Shown: one piece after another, positions 1 to 8,045 of the stretch
How the letters are laid out: every line of letters starts with the position of its first letter
Position numbering within the stretch: position 1 is the first letter of the stretch
Source of the DNA: Clostridiales bacterium
Lineage (GTDB): Bacteria; Bacillota; Clostridia; Monoglobales; Monoglobaceae
DNA length: 29,611 bases
Assembly (NCBI GenBank): GCA_019419865.1
Contig: JAHZIG010000029.1
Coordinates: 1 to 29,611, forward strand
Direction of reading: 5' to 3'
Position numbers and translations under genes: made by a program
The notes under the pieces: model-generated
Databases searched by the model: none
What the model was told of the DNA's origin: nothing
What the model saw: only the letters and a program-made list of their open reading frames with translations

Positions 1-44
1 ATTTTTATTTTTTTCTTAAATTCCCCTTGACTTTTTATAGCTGG

Positions 45-62
45 TCTAATCTCTAATCTCTA
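45..62. repeat. Short CTAATCTC-type repeat
   Basis: Two and a half copies of a CTAATCT unit lie just downstream of the lacI-type gene. The same style of sequence (CTAATCCC units) recurs at 20125-20145, 29405-29437 and 29549-29566, always in gaps between genes. Function is unknown; it could simply be slippage-prone intergenic sequence. Confidence 0.4.
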
Positions 63-65
63 CGT

Positions 66-1055
66 TTATACAGAATCGTGTTTGATAAGCTGAACTTCGA
101 GTTTTATCTCGACGTGTCTGCGGACGGACGGGGAGTCAGACTCGAGTTCGCCGAGCAACATTTTCGCAGCTTCTATGCCGCTGGTCTTGTACTGGAAATG
201 GACCGTGGTCAGCTTTGGACGGACGATGGTGGAAAGCCTCGTGTGACCCGTTCCGACTACGGATATGTCGTCGCCGATCTTTCTGCCTGTCTGTTCGAGA
301 TATTCGTAGACGCCGAGCGCGATATTGTCGGTCGCGCAGAATATTCCGTCGGTATCGGGGCGCGCCTTGAGCAGTTTGGAGGCCGAGAGATAACCGGATT
401 CGGAGGTGAAAGCGCCCTCTAAAACTCCGCCATCCATGGGTTTCAGCCCGTGCTTTTTGAGCGCGGCGGAGTAGCCTTCGAACCTTCTCAGCCCGGCCGC
501 GACGTCCGTTTTCGGCGCCCCTATATAACCGATATTCCTGCGCCCCGCCTCGATCATAAGTTCCGTGAGCTGTCTCGCCGCCTCGAAGTCGTCGTGGTAT
601 ACGCACTGGCAGTAGTCTACCTGCTGTCCTACGACGACCGCCGGACAGTCGAGCGATTTTATGAGCTTTTTGTGGGTCTTATCCATCATTGTGCCGATTA
701 TGATCATACCGTCCACAAGGTTGTTCTTGAACACGCGGATGTATTCGTATTCCTTTTTGACCGTGTTGTCGGTATTTGCCAGGATCAAATAGTACCCGTA
801 TTTGGAAAGCTCCATGCCTATCCCGGCCACTATCTTGCTTATCGTCTCTGAATCGATCTTCGGCAGAGCCACGCCTATCAGTTTCGTGCGCTTCGTCCTC
901 AGCGTCCTGGCGTTATGCGAGGGCGAGTAGCCGGTCTCCTCGATAACCTTTTTGATCTTCTCCCTTTTCTCGTCGCTGAGGTATCCGTTGTTAAGGTATC
1001 TGGATACCGCGGCGTTAGATACTCCGGCCATTTCCGCTATTTCTCTTATCGTCAT
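66..1055 (-). CDS. LacI/GalR-family transcriptional repressor
   Basis: This is a DNA-binding regulator of about 329 residues. The N-terminus has the LacI-type helix-turn-helix and hinge (TIREIAEMAGVSNAAVSRYL, then a GYSPSHNARTL hinge region). It is followed by a periplasmic-binding-protein-like effector domain with the family's ATDNIALGVYEYL and DDISVVGTGHT segments, so a small, often sugar-like, ligand is expected. I chose ATG at 1055 over a GTG at 1064 because a GAGGTG ribosome site sits six bases before the ATG and would overlap the GTG. The gene is divergent from the 1305 gene. The shared gap holds an operator-like sequence and promoters for both directions, so autoregulation and control of the 1305 unit are likely. 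The ligand cannot be read from the sequence. Confidence 0.93.
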   Translation of the reverse strand: MTIREIAEMAGVSNAAVSRYLNNGYLSDEKREKIKKVIEETGYSPSHNARTLRTKRTKLIGVALPKIDSETISKIVAGIGMELSKYGYYLILANTDNTVKKEYEYIRVFKNNLVDGMIIIGTMMDKTHKKLIKSLDCPAVVVGQQVDYCQCVYHDDFEAARQLTELMIEAGRRNIGYIGAPKTDVAAGLRRFEGYSAALKKHGLKPMDGGVLEGAFTSESGYLSASKLLKARPDTDGIFCATDNIALGVYEYLEQTGRKIGDDISVVGTGHTRLSTIVRPKLTTVHFQYKTSGIEAAKMLLGELESDSPSVRRHVEIKLEVQLIKHDSV

Positions 1056-1124
1056 GATCTTCACCTCGCTCAGCCGTCTAAATCCGGTTTAAACGGCGAT
1101 AAAAACGTTTAATCCAATAAAATA

Positions 1125-1153
1125 AGAATACACTAAATATGAAACGTTGTCAA
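1125..1153 (-). promoter_or_regulatory. Promoter of the LacI-family gene
   Basis: On the minus strand TTGACA (1153-1148) and TATTCT (1130-1125) are separated by 17 bases, close to the sigma-A consensus. Downstream of the predicted start lie two short palindromes, AAACGTTT (1103-1110) and GTTTAAAC (1087-1094), which would suit autorepression. Confidence 0.7.
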
Positions 1154-1172
1154 TAAAAATGTGAAAATATAC

Positions 1173-1186
1173 TGTAAACGGTTGCA
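1173..1186. promoter_or_regulatory. LacI-family operator candidate
   Basis: The 14-base sequence TGTAAACGGTTGCA fits the semi-palindromic LacI-family pattern TGNAANCGNTTNCA with its central CG. It lies between the two divergent promoters. It could bind the adjacent regulator, or CcpA as a cre-like site; the sequence alone does not decide. Confidence 0.6.
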
Positions 1187-1241
1187 TACGTCGTTTCTCG
1201 AATACGGGCTGATTAACGTCGAGGAAATACATATTTCCGCG

Positions 1242-1270
1242 TTGACAAGCTCCGATTAAAATAGTAAAAT
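1242..1270 (+). promoter_or_regulatory. Sigma-A promoter for the 1305 unit
   Basis: TTGACA at 1242-1247 and TAAAAT at 1265-1270 are separated by exactly 17 bases. An AAGGGG ribosome site (1291-1296) precedes the ATG at 1305. Confidence 0.75.
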
Positions 1271-1304
1271 ATATGAAAACGATAAATATAAAGGGGTTTT
1301 TGTT

Positions 1305-1664
1305 ATGGAAAAAAAGATTTTGGATTACGTTACCGAAAAGACTAACGATCTTATAAACGCGTTCAGCTGCAGCGCCGAGGCTAAAGCGGCGGCTCAGGCG
1401 TGGCTGGCCGCGGTCGGAACCGAGAACGAGGCGGAGGAGACCAGGAAATACATAGCCGAGCTCGAGGCTGATATTATGCCGCTCGACAATCTGATAGCCT
1501 TTGCCGGATCCGAGCAGGGAGCGAACTATTTCGGAGCGGATAAGGCTAAGGGGATCGTAGATCACGCCAAGGAACTTAAGGCGGCGGGCGAGAAGTACTG
1601 CGATTGTCCGGCCTGCGCGGCCTGCGCGGCGATCCTTGAGAAGAAGGACGAGATATTAAAATAG
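1305..1664 (+). CDS. Small helical protein with a C-terminal cysteine motif
   Basis: This 119-residue protein has no signal peptide or membrane segment. It is mostly Ala/Glu/Lys-rich and predicted helical, with one cysteine near the start (Cys22) and a cluster at the end (YCDCPACAAC; Cys99, 101, 104 and 107) that could bind a metal or an Fe-S cluster, or serve as a thiol switch. It resembles a family of about 120 residues found in Clostridia that, from memory, is sometimes labelled 'molecular chaperone Hsp90'. I see no Hsp90 ATPase motif here and would not transfer that name. It starts from a clean promoter and AAGGGG site and lies 89 bases before the LysR gene with no terminator between, so the two are probably co-transcribed. 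A redox or metal sensor partner of the regulator is possible, but that is speculation. Confidence 0.85.
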   Translation: MEKKILDYVTEKTNDLINAFSCSAEAKAAAQAWLAAVGTENEAEETRKYIAELEADIMPLDNLIAFAGSEQGANYFGADKAKGIVDHAKELKAAGEKYCDCPACAACAAILEKKDEILK

Positions 1665-1753
1665 CGGCGGCGCAGTATTTACTCGGAAGCGGCGAAGCGG
1701 AGCGGCCGATTTTGGTCTTCTCCGGCGGCCGCGCAAGCTAAAAGGAGGCGCGT

Positions 1754-2653
1754 ATGTACAACAGACAGCTCGATACTTTTATACAGGTTGCGGATCACGG
1801 CAGTTTTTCAAAGGCGGCCGAGGTTTTGTTCATCTCTCCGACCGCGGTTTTAAAACAGGTCAATCTCTTGGAAAACGAGTTGGGTTTTCCGCTGTTTGTG
1901 AGAACCAACCGCGGGATCTCCTTGACCGAGGCGGGAAAGTCGCTGTATAAAGACGCGAAATATATTATACGCTATTCAAGGGATTCTATCAATCGCGCGA
2001 AAAACGCTATGAAAAAGAACGAACGCGTGATCAGGATCGGAACGTCGCTTATGACGCCGAGCAAGTTTATTATCGATCTGTGGCCGAAGATATCCGACAT
2101 GTGTCCGGATCTGAAGTTTCAGATCGTATCGTTTGAGAACACTCCGGAAAACGCCCGGGATATACTGAGGAATTTGGGCGAGAACATCGATATTGTCGCC
2201 GGAACATACGACGACGAGTTTTTAAAGTCGAGGGCGTGTTCGGCGCTTAAACTCTCCGACGAACCCGTATACTGCGCGGTGTCGGTAAACGATCCGCTCG
2301 CGGCAAAGGACGTTCTCAATATAGACGATCTGTACGGCAGAACGCTTATGATGATCGCCCGAGGCTGGAATAAGTATATCGACGCGCTCAGAGACGAGCT
2401 ATGGGAGAATCATCCGCAGATCCAGTTGGAAGATTTCGCGTTTTTCAATGTGAACGTGTTCAATCAATGCGAGCAGGAAGGCGCGGCGCTGGCGATAATG
2501 CGCCCGCTTGAGAATATCCATCCTATGCTTAAAAATATCCCCGTGCGCTGGGAATGCAGCGTGCCGTTCGGGATATTGCATTCGCCGACTCCTTCGGAAT
2601 CGGTCGAACTTCTGCTCGACACGGCGTCAAAAGTAATAGAAATGGACAAATAG
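1754..2653 (+). CDS. LysR-family transcriptional regulator
   Basis: This 299-residue protein has the LysR winged helix-turn-helix at the start (LDTFIQVADHGSFSKAAEVLF, then LENELGFPLFVRTNRGISLTEAG). A linker helix and a substrate-binding domain follow from about residue 90 (VIRIGTS) to the end. The length is normal for the family. AAAGGAGG at 1741-1748 sets the start. A terminator follows immediately, and then a 40-base promoter element that recurs upstream of two other transcription units in this window. LysR proteins usually activate neighbouring genes through sites just upstream of a weak -35, which is how that element is placed. I therefore infer that it controls the esterase/dehydrogenase/cupin genes. 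The inducer is unknown. Confidence 0.93.
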   Translation: MYNRQLDTFIQVADHGSFSKAAEVLFISPTAVLKQVNLLENELGFPLFVRTNRGISLTEAGKSLYKDAKYIIRYSRDSINRAKNAMKKNERVIRIGTSLMTPSKFIIDLWPKISDMCPDLKFQIVSFENTPENARDILRNLGENIDIVAGTYDDEFLKSRACSALKLSDEPVYCAVSVNDPLAAKDVLNIDDLYGRTLMMIARGWNKYIDALRDELWENHPQIQLEDFAFFNVNVFNQCEQEGAALAIMRPLENIHPMLKNIPVRWECSVPFGILHSPTPSESVELLLDTASKVIEMDK

Positions 2654-2666
2654 AGCGAGTTACGCG

Positions 2667-2706
2667 GCTCGATACGGGATATAACTTCCCGTATCGGGCT
2701 TTTTTT
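2667..2706 (+). terminator. Rho-independent terminator after the LysR gene
   Basis: A 13-pair stem (2667-2679 with 2687-2699, containing one G-U pair; core arm CGATACGGGA) with a seven-base loop is followed by a run of seven T. It separates the regulator from the downstream esterase unit. Confidence 0.9.
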
Positions 2707-2711
2707 GTTTT

Positions 2712-2776
2712 AAGTCTTAGGTTATAGCCGACAAACTTTTTTAGACTTCCGTTTACGCGCGGCGCGGGATTATAAT
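2712..2776 (+). promoter_or_regulatory. Shared regulon promoter, copy A
   Basis: A 40-base element (2712-2751) ends in AGACTTCCG; after 19 bases comes TATAAT (2771-2776). Its last 32 bases are identical to copy B and it matches copy B at 36 of 40 positions. No -35 consensus lies 17 bases before TATAAT, which suits an activator-dependent promoter. In this copy AAGTCT (2712-2717) and AGACTT (2743-2748) form an inverted pair. It drives the esterase gene at 2848. Confidence 0.75.
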
Positions 2777-2847
2777 AAGAGCGTAGAGCAGTTTAAGCGA
2801 TGAAAATATAGATTGGACGAGATTAGATTTTAAGGAGAGTGAAAGAT

Positions 2848-4761
2848 ATGAGAAGTATATGCGTCGCTATAATAGCGCTATTTGTTTTATTAATACCGTC
2901 GGCGGTCTGTTTCGCCGCGGAGTCCGATGAAAACAGCGGGAACGCCTCGGATTTTATACCGAGCGCGGACGTTAGGCAGACGATATATTTTTGGGACGAG
3001 GGGAATACGCCGGCTGAGACGAGCTATACCGAAGACGACCCCGCGTATTCCGATCCGCCGGATTTTAGACCGTATATGACGTTTATACCGGCCGCTGCGG
3101 AGAGCGAGATAAAAGGCGCGGTTTTGATCTGTCCCGGCGGCGCGTTCGAATACAGGAGCCCGGCGGAGGGAACGCCGGTCGCGGAGGCGCTCAGCCGTTA
3201 CGGTTATCAATGTTTCGTGGTGAATTACAGGCTCAGACCGTATACTCAGGAGGAGGCCGCGCTGGATCTTGCGAGAGGAGTAAGGTTCGTTAGAAGACAC
3301 GCGGACGTCTACGGGATAGACCCTGAGGACATTGCGGTAATGGGCTTTTCGGCCGGAGGGATCCTCAGCGGCGAGCTCGCGCTGAATTTCGACGGAACCG
3401 CTAATGGGAGCGTTTTAGACGCCGGTTATACGCCGGACGCGCTGGACGACGTATCGGCGGATCCGGCGGCCGTGGGACTGATGTATTCGTTTTACGGCAG
3501 GCTCAGCGTCGCGTCGACCGACGTGGAAGAGTTCAGACGGGCGAATCTGCCGCCGACCTACGTCCTCTACGGCTCGGAGGAGATATTCAGAGGCCAGATA
3601 GAGAACCAGGTCGGTCTGCTCAGAGAGGCGGGAGTTTCGGTGGAGTCGCATATTTTGGAGGGCTACCGTCACGGCTTCGGCGCGAACGGGAACTGGTTCG
3701 GCGACTACGACAGGTTTTTGACCGAAGTATTTTCGGAGAACGGAGAGCTCGCGCCGGACGATACGGAGCTTTTGAGCGTCGCCGAGCCGAGCGTGAACGG
3801 AAACGAGCTCAGGTATTCCATTACGGCGAACCGGGACGTCTCGAACGCGATAATAGCCGCGGCGCTGTACGATAACGGAATACTTAAGGATATCAGGGTC
3901 GGCGCCTTAGACGGGAGCTTTTCCATAGAGGAGGGGCGGACGTACCGGCTCAAGATATTCGCATGGGAAAGAAATACATTAAGACCGCTTATGGAAAGCA
4001 AGAGCTTCGACGGTCTGCGGTCGGGCTCGACCGGGGAATTTCGGGTCATGCTGAACAATATTCTCGAAAGCCCGGACGGCGATATACACTATACGTACTA
4101 CCTGCCCGAAAGCTACGACGAAAACAAAAGTTATCCGATGCTGCTGACTCTGCCGGGCTACAGCGCAAGATTCAACACGATAGAGACGACCCCGCTCACC
4201 GAAAACGACTACGCGCTGAGGAACGCGGAGACGTGGACGAGGCTCGCGGGGGATATGATAGTCGTGTCGCCGAGCCTTACCGACTGGGGCGACCGTTCGG
4301 CGAGACAGACGATAGCGCTGACCGACTATTTTATCGAGAACTTCGCGGTAGATACCGATAGGATATACGCGGCGGGATTCTCCGCGGGCGGCGAGACGTT
4401 GTCCAGAGCGATAAATATGCGGCCGGAGCTGTTCGCGGCGTATTTGCACGCTTCGTCGCAGTGGGACGGCGGCTACGAGGCGGCGGCCGAGCGGAGACTG
4501 CCGGTGTATATATGCATGGCGCTCGGAGACGAGTACTACGGTTCGGATACTGCGAGAGCCGCGTACAACGGTCTGAGAGAGGCGTATCTGGTCGCGGGGA
4601 TATCCGAGGAGGAGACGGACGAGCTGGTGATACTCGACCTTAAGGACGACTCGTATTTCGAGGGGAGACTTACGGGTAACTACCACGGCTCGGGCGGGCT
4701 TTTCGCGAACGACGACGAGATAGTAAGCTGGGCGCTCAGCCACAGCAAATCGGCCGCGTAA
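2848..4761 (+). CDS. Secreted double-headed alpha/beta hydrolase (esterase)
   Basis: This is a 637-residue exported protein with two complete-looking alpha/beta-hydrolase domains. I chose ATG 2848 over a GTG at 2839 because the GTG overlaps AAGGAGAG (2832-2839). Residues 1-25 are a Sec signal peptide (IALFVLLIPSAVCFA). Domain 1 (about 35-295) resembles BD-FAE/acetyl-esterase-like enzymes: CPGGAF oxyanion region, nucleophile Ser168 in GFSAGG, probable His275 in YRHGF. A beta-rich module (about 307-383) ends with FAWERNTLRPL and links to domain 2 (about 393-637). Domain 2 resembles PHB-depolymerase or feruloyl-esterase-like folds, with TLPGYS, Ser512 in GFSAGG and probable His613 in NYHG. It likely hydrolyses two ester bonds of one extracellular substrate. 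The gene has its own regulon promoter, and copy B lies directly behind its stop. Confidence 0.88.
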   Translation: MRSICVAIIALFVLLIPSAVCFAAESDENSGNASDFIPSADVRQTIYFWDEGNTPAETSYTEDDPAYSDPPDFRPYMTFIPAAAESEIKGAVLICPGGAFEYRSPAEGTPVAEALSRYGYQCFVVNYRLRPYTQEEAALDLARGVRFVRRHADVYGIDPEDIAVMGFSAGGILSGELALNFDGTANGSVLDAGYTPDALDDVSADPAAVGLMYSFYGRLSVASTDVEEFRRANLPPTYVLYGSEEIFRGQIENQVGLLREAGVSVESHILEGYRHGFGANGNWFGDYDRFLTEVFSENGELAPDDTELLSVAEPSVNGNELRYSITANRDVSNAIIAAALYDNGILKDIRVGALDGSFSIEEGRTYRLKIFAWERNTLRPLMESKSFDGLRSGSTGEFRVMLNNILESPDGDIHYTYYLPESYDENKSYPMLLTLPGYSARFNTIETTPLTENDYALRNAETWTRLAGDMIVVSPSLTDWGDRSARQTIALTDYFIENFAVDTDRIYAAGFSAGGETLSRAINMRPELFAAYLHASSQWDGGYEAAAERRLPVYICMALGDEYYGSDTARAAYNGLREAYLVAGISEEETDELVILDLKDDSYFEGRLTGNYHGSGGLFANDDEIVSWALSHSKSAA

Positions 4762-4824
4762 ACCTTTGGGTTATAGCCGACAAACTTTTTTAGACTTCCG
4801 CAAGAGAGCGGAATAATTTATAAT
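4761..4824 (+). promoter_or_regulatory. Shared regulon promoter, copy B
   Basis: The 40-base element (4761-4800) begins AACCTTTGGGTTATAGCC and ends AGACTTCCG; TATAAT follows at 4819-4824 after 18 bases. It begins at the last base of the preceding stop codon and drives the iron alcohol dehydrogenase operon. AACC-TTTG-GGTT at its left end is a small dyad. Confidence 0.78.
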
Positions 4825-4850
4825 AAAAACCGTAAAGGAGGAAGCCGTTT

Positions 4851-6020
4851 ATGAACAATTTTATATTTGAAAACGCTACCAAGACCTACTTCGGCCGCGG
4901 CTGCGTTAAAGAATATCTGGTATCCAACTTAAAAGGCTACGGCGATACGGTCATGATAGCCTACGGCGGCGGCTCCATTAAATCGAACGGGATCTACGAA
5001 CTTGTTATAGAGCTGCTGCGGGCGGCGGGGAAAAATATAGTTGAATTTCCCGGCATTACGCCGAACCCGACCTACGCCCAGGTATTGGAATGCGCGAAGC
5101 TCGCCAGGGACAACGGCGTAGACGTTATATTGGGCGTAGGCGGCGGTTCGGTGATCGACTGCTGTAAGGCGGCGGCGATGGCCGCGGTATACGACGGCGA
5201 TCTGTGGAACGACTATTACAGTTCGGTCGGGATCGTCTACTTCGAGCCTCTGCCGCTCGGGGTCATAGTCACGGTAGGCGGCTCCGGCGCCGAGATGAAC
5301 GGCGGCGCGGTTATCACAAACGAAAAGCTCAAGATAAAGACGGGCAGGGATTATCCGAGATGCAATCCAAGGTTCGCGCTGATGGATCCGTCGTATACGT
5401 TCTCGGTTCCGAGACTGCAAACGGCGTCGGGCGGCTACGATACGCTCAGCCATATCATGGAGATCTACTTCAGCAGACCGGACGAAGATAATATTTCGGA
5501 TAATATTTCAGAGGCGCTTATGAGAAGCGTTATAGCTAACCTGCCGAAGGCGCTTAAAGAGCCGGAAAACTACGCCGCAAGGAGCAATCTTATGTGGGCG
5601 TCTACTATGGCGGAGAACCGCATAATCAAGCTGGGCAAGAACACCGACTTTCAGTCGCATCATATCGCGCACCAGATGGGCGCGTATACCGGATGTAACC
5701 ACGGCTTCGCTATGGCGGTCGTTCAGCCCGCGTACTACAGATATATATATAAATACGGTCTCGATAAATTCAAAAGATTCGCGGCCGAGGTATGGGGCGT
5801 CTCGACCGAAGACCGATCCGACGAGGAGACGGCGCTCGAGGGGCTGAGGCGGCTGGATAAGTTTATCAGAGACATAGGACTCCCGACGACGCTCGGGGAG
5901 ATAGGTATCAGCGACGAAAAAATAATCAATGAAATTGCGGAGTCGGCGCCTCTTTCACAGGGCGGCTACAAGAAAACGACTGCGCAGGATATAAAAATAA
6001 TATTAAATAATTGTAAGTAG
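4851..6020 (+). CDS. Iron-containing alcohol dehydrogenase, YqhD/butanol-dehydrogenase type
   Basis: This 389-residue cytoplasmic enzyme is expected to reduce aldehydes to alcohols, probably with NADPH. The N-terminal nucleotide-binding domain shows AYGGGSIKSNG and GVGGGSVIDCCK. The C-terminal helical domain carries the metal ligands, which I place at Asp197, His201, His270 and His284 (YDTLSHIME and the HHIAHQMGAYTGCNHG segment). The length fits the BdhA/YqhD branch. AAAGGAGG precedes the start. It is the first gene of a probable operon (4851-9305) under promoter copy B, with 12 bases to the next gene. A paralogue is at 21396. YqhD-type enzymes typically act on short-chain and toxic aldehydes; the substrate here is not known. 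Confidence 0.95.
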   Translation: MNNFIFENATKTYFGRGCVKEYLVSNLKGYGDTVMIAYGGGSIKSNGIYELVIELLRAAGKNIVEFPGITPNPTYAQVLECAKLARDNGVDVILGVGGGSVIDCCKAAAMAAVYDGDLWNDYYSSVGIVYFEPLPLGVIVTVGGSGAEMNGGAVITNEKLKIKTGRDYPRCNPRFALMDPSYTFSVPRLQTASGGYDTLSHIMEIYFSRPDEDNISDNISEALMRSVIANLPKALKEPENYAARSNLMWASTMAENRIIKLGKNTDFQSHHIAHQMGAYTGCNHGFAMAVVQPAYYRYIYKYGLDKFKRFAAEVWGVSTEDRSDEETALEGLRRLDKFIRDIGLPTTLGEIGISDEKIINEIAESAPLSQGGYKKTTAQDIKIILNNCK

Positions 6021-6032
6021 GAGGACTACAAA

Positions 6033-7370
6033 ATGAAAAAGAAACTTGTATCCATCGTATTGACCTTAGCGCTGCTGATCCAGGCGGCCGCGACCGTAAC
6101 GGTATTCGCGGACTCGACGAGCAGGATCGAAGCGCTCGTGACCGTTATCCAGACCATAGGCAGAGAAGCGGACGCGCTGGCCGAGACGGCGGAGAATCCG
6201 TTTACCGACGTTCCCGACTGGGCGGACAGATACGCCGCTTACGCGTACAGAACCGGCATAACGACCGGAGTGGGCGACAACCTGTTCGACCCAGATACCC
6301 CGATCACGGCCGACGAATACACGACCATGCTTGAGAGAGCGCAGGGACTTGCAAACGCGAACGCGGACGCTCAGACGGACGAGAACGCGATAGCGCTCGC
6401 CGATCAGGGAATGTTCTCATCGGGCGGCGCTGTGACCGAACCGGTCGCGGGCGAGTTTGATTCGACCGCCAACTGGCTCGATTCGACCCGCGCGGGCAAC
6501 ACCGCTCATGTGGACCACGCGAACGTGCTGTATCAGATACCCGAGACCGAGACCGGACTTCCGATGGTATTCCTTCACGGCTACGGCCAGTCGAGAATGG
6601 GCTGGATGACGACGCCCGACGGCAGAGAGGGCTGGTCTACGTCCTTCCTCAGAAAAGGCCACGGCGTGTTCTTGGTCGATCAGCCGCGCAGAGGCGAAGC
6701 GGGTTCGACGGCGGCGATGACGACCGATTCGATAGACACGTGGTCGGAGGATTCAAAGGAATATATGCCGGGCGATCAGGCTTGGTACACGCACTTCCGC
6801 ATAGGCCGCGTAGCGCCCGAGAGATACGAGGGATCGCAGTTCCCGGCGGGCGAAGAGGCTCAGGATCAGTTCTTCCGCCAGATGACCCCGAATACCGGCA
6901 GCTTTGACATAACAGTAGCCGCTGCGGCGATGGACGAGGTCATGAACGACGTATATGAAATGACAGGCCAAAAGAGTATTTATGTGACCCACTCGCAGGG
7001 CGGCGCCGTAGGCTGGGAAGTCGATCCGGAGAATGTCGCGGCGATCGTTGCTATCGAGCCGGGCGGTACGCCTGAGATAGGATCGGAGCAGTATAACGCG
7101 CTGCTTGGCGCGAATATTCCGATAGTTATCTACTTCGGCGATTATATTGACAACGGCTCCGAGGACATTCAGTCCACTTCGTTCTGGAGAACGGTGAGAG
7201 ATACGGCGGTCCAGTTCGCCGAGAGCTATAACGCGGACGGCGGAAACTGCACGGTGATAAACCTTCCGGATATCGGGATAACCGGCAACTCGCACTTTAT
7301 GTTCCAGGAACTCAACAGCGAGGAGATCGCGTCGCATATTGAAAATTGGATCCAGGAAAACGTACAATAA
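6033..7370 (+). CDS. Secreted alpha/beta hydrolase with an SLH-like N-terminal segment
   Basis: This 445-residue protein starts with a Sec signal peptide (LVSIVLTLALLIQAAATVTVFA). Residues about 50-110 (FTDVPDWADRYAAYAYRTG, then ADEYTTML) look like a single S-layer-homology repeat, which may hold it to the cell wall. From about residue 170 there is an alpha/beta-hydrolase domain with His182 in FLHGYGQ, nucleophile Ser321 in THSQGG and probable catalytic His421 in GNSHFMFQ. It resembles a bacterial esterase group that carries the same GITGNSH ending. AGGAGG overlaps the stop of the dehydrogenase gene, so translation may be coupled. It is the second of three secreted hydrolases in this region. 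Carboxyl-ester hydrolysis is likely; the substrate is unknown. Confidence 0.88.
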   Translation: MKKKLVSIVLTLALLIQAAATVTVFADSTSRIEALVTVIQTIGREADALAETAENPFTDVPDWADRYAAYAYRTGITTGVGDNLFDPDTPITADEYTTMLERAQGLANANADAQTDENAIALADQGMFSSGGAVTEPVAGEFDSTANWLDSTRAGNTAHVDHANVLYQIPETETGLPMVFLHGYGQSRMGWMTTPDGREGWSTSFLRKGHGVFLVDQPRRGEAGSTAAMTTDSIDTWSEDSKEYMPGDQAWYTHFRIGRVAPERYEGSQFPAGEEAQDQFFRQMTPNTGSFDITVAAAAMDEVMNDVYEMTGQKSIYVTHSQGGAVGWEVDPENVAAIVAIEPGGTPEIGSEQYNALLGANIPIVIYFGDYIDNGSEDIQSTSFWRTVRDTAVQFAESYNADGGNCTVINLPDIGITGNSHFMFQELNSEEIASHIENWIQENVQ

Positions 7371-7393
7371 CGATATAGGAGGAAGAGAGCGAT

Positions 7394-8029
7394 ATGAAGG
7401 TAGCGTTGGTAAACGGCAGTCCGCATAAAAACGGCTGCACAGACGCGGCTCTGCGCGAAGCGGCGAGGATATTAAACGAGGAGGGCGTCGATACCGAGAT
7501 ATTTTGGATCGGCTTAAAGGCGCTCCCCGGCTGCACGGCCTGCAAGGCCTGCGTCAAGACCGGAAAATGCGCGTTCAACGACTGCGTAAACGAGTTTAGG
7601 GAGATAGCCGAGAAATGCGACGGCTTTATCTTCGGCTCGCCCGTTCACTACGCGGCTATGGGCGCCTCGATGACGGCGTTTATGGACAGACTGTTCTACT
7701 CCGACCTCTGCGGGAACGACAATCGTACCTTTTATATGAAACCGGCGGCGTGCATAGTTTCGGCGCGCCGCGCGGGAACGACGGCGACTTTCGACCAGAT
7801 GAACAAGTATTTTACCATACAGGAAATGCCGGTCGTCTCGTCGAGGTATTGGAATATGGTTCACGGCGCGAAGCCGGAGGACGTTCTTAAGGACGAAGAG
7901 GGGCTGTATATCGTGCGGACGCTCGCGAGGAATATGGCGTTTATGCTGAAGTGCAAGGAGGCCGGTCTGAAAAACGGCGTGTCTATGCCGTATAGAGAGC
8001 CTCGCGCAGCGACGAATTTCATTCGCTGA
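7394..8029 (+). CDS. Flavodoxin-fold Fe-S flavoprotein (Isf / NADPH-dependent FMN reductase type)
   Basis: This 211-residue cytoplasmic protein has the FMN-phosphate loop NGSPHKNGCTDAAL at its N-terminus. A compact cysteine motif, CTACKACVKTGKC (CX2CX2CX5C), is typical of iron-sulfur flavoproteins that carry FMN and a 4Fe-4S cluster. The GSPVHYAAMGASMTAFMDR segment is the usual flavin-contact and dimer region. It should pass single electrons between ferredoxin-type carriers and a partner or small molecule. It sits between two secreted hydrolase genes in one operon, with an AGGAGG site before the ATG and 16 bases to the next gene. Relatives with the same motif are at 22659 and 27354. Confidence 0.92.
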   Translation: MKVALVNGSPHKNGCTDAALREAARILNEEGVDTEIFWIGLKALPGCTACKACVKTGKCAFNDCVNEFREIAEKCDGFIFGSPVHYAAMGASMTAFMDRLFYSDLCGNDNRTFYMKPAACIVSARRAGTTATFDQMNKYFTIQEMPVVSSRYWNMVHGAKPEDVLKDEEGLYIVRTLARNMAFMLKCKEAGLKNGVSMPYREPRAATNFIR

Positions 8030-8045
8030 CAAGGAGCGGATCGAG

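Noticed and set aside
1305..1664. True Hsp90 chaperone
   Set aside because: At 119 residues with no GHKL ATPase motif it cannot be Hsp90.
1665..1750. Terminator after the 1305 gene
   Set aside because: GC-rich arms exist but there is no convincing stem next to a T-run; co-transcription with the LysR gene is more likely.
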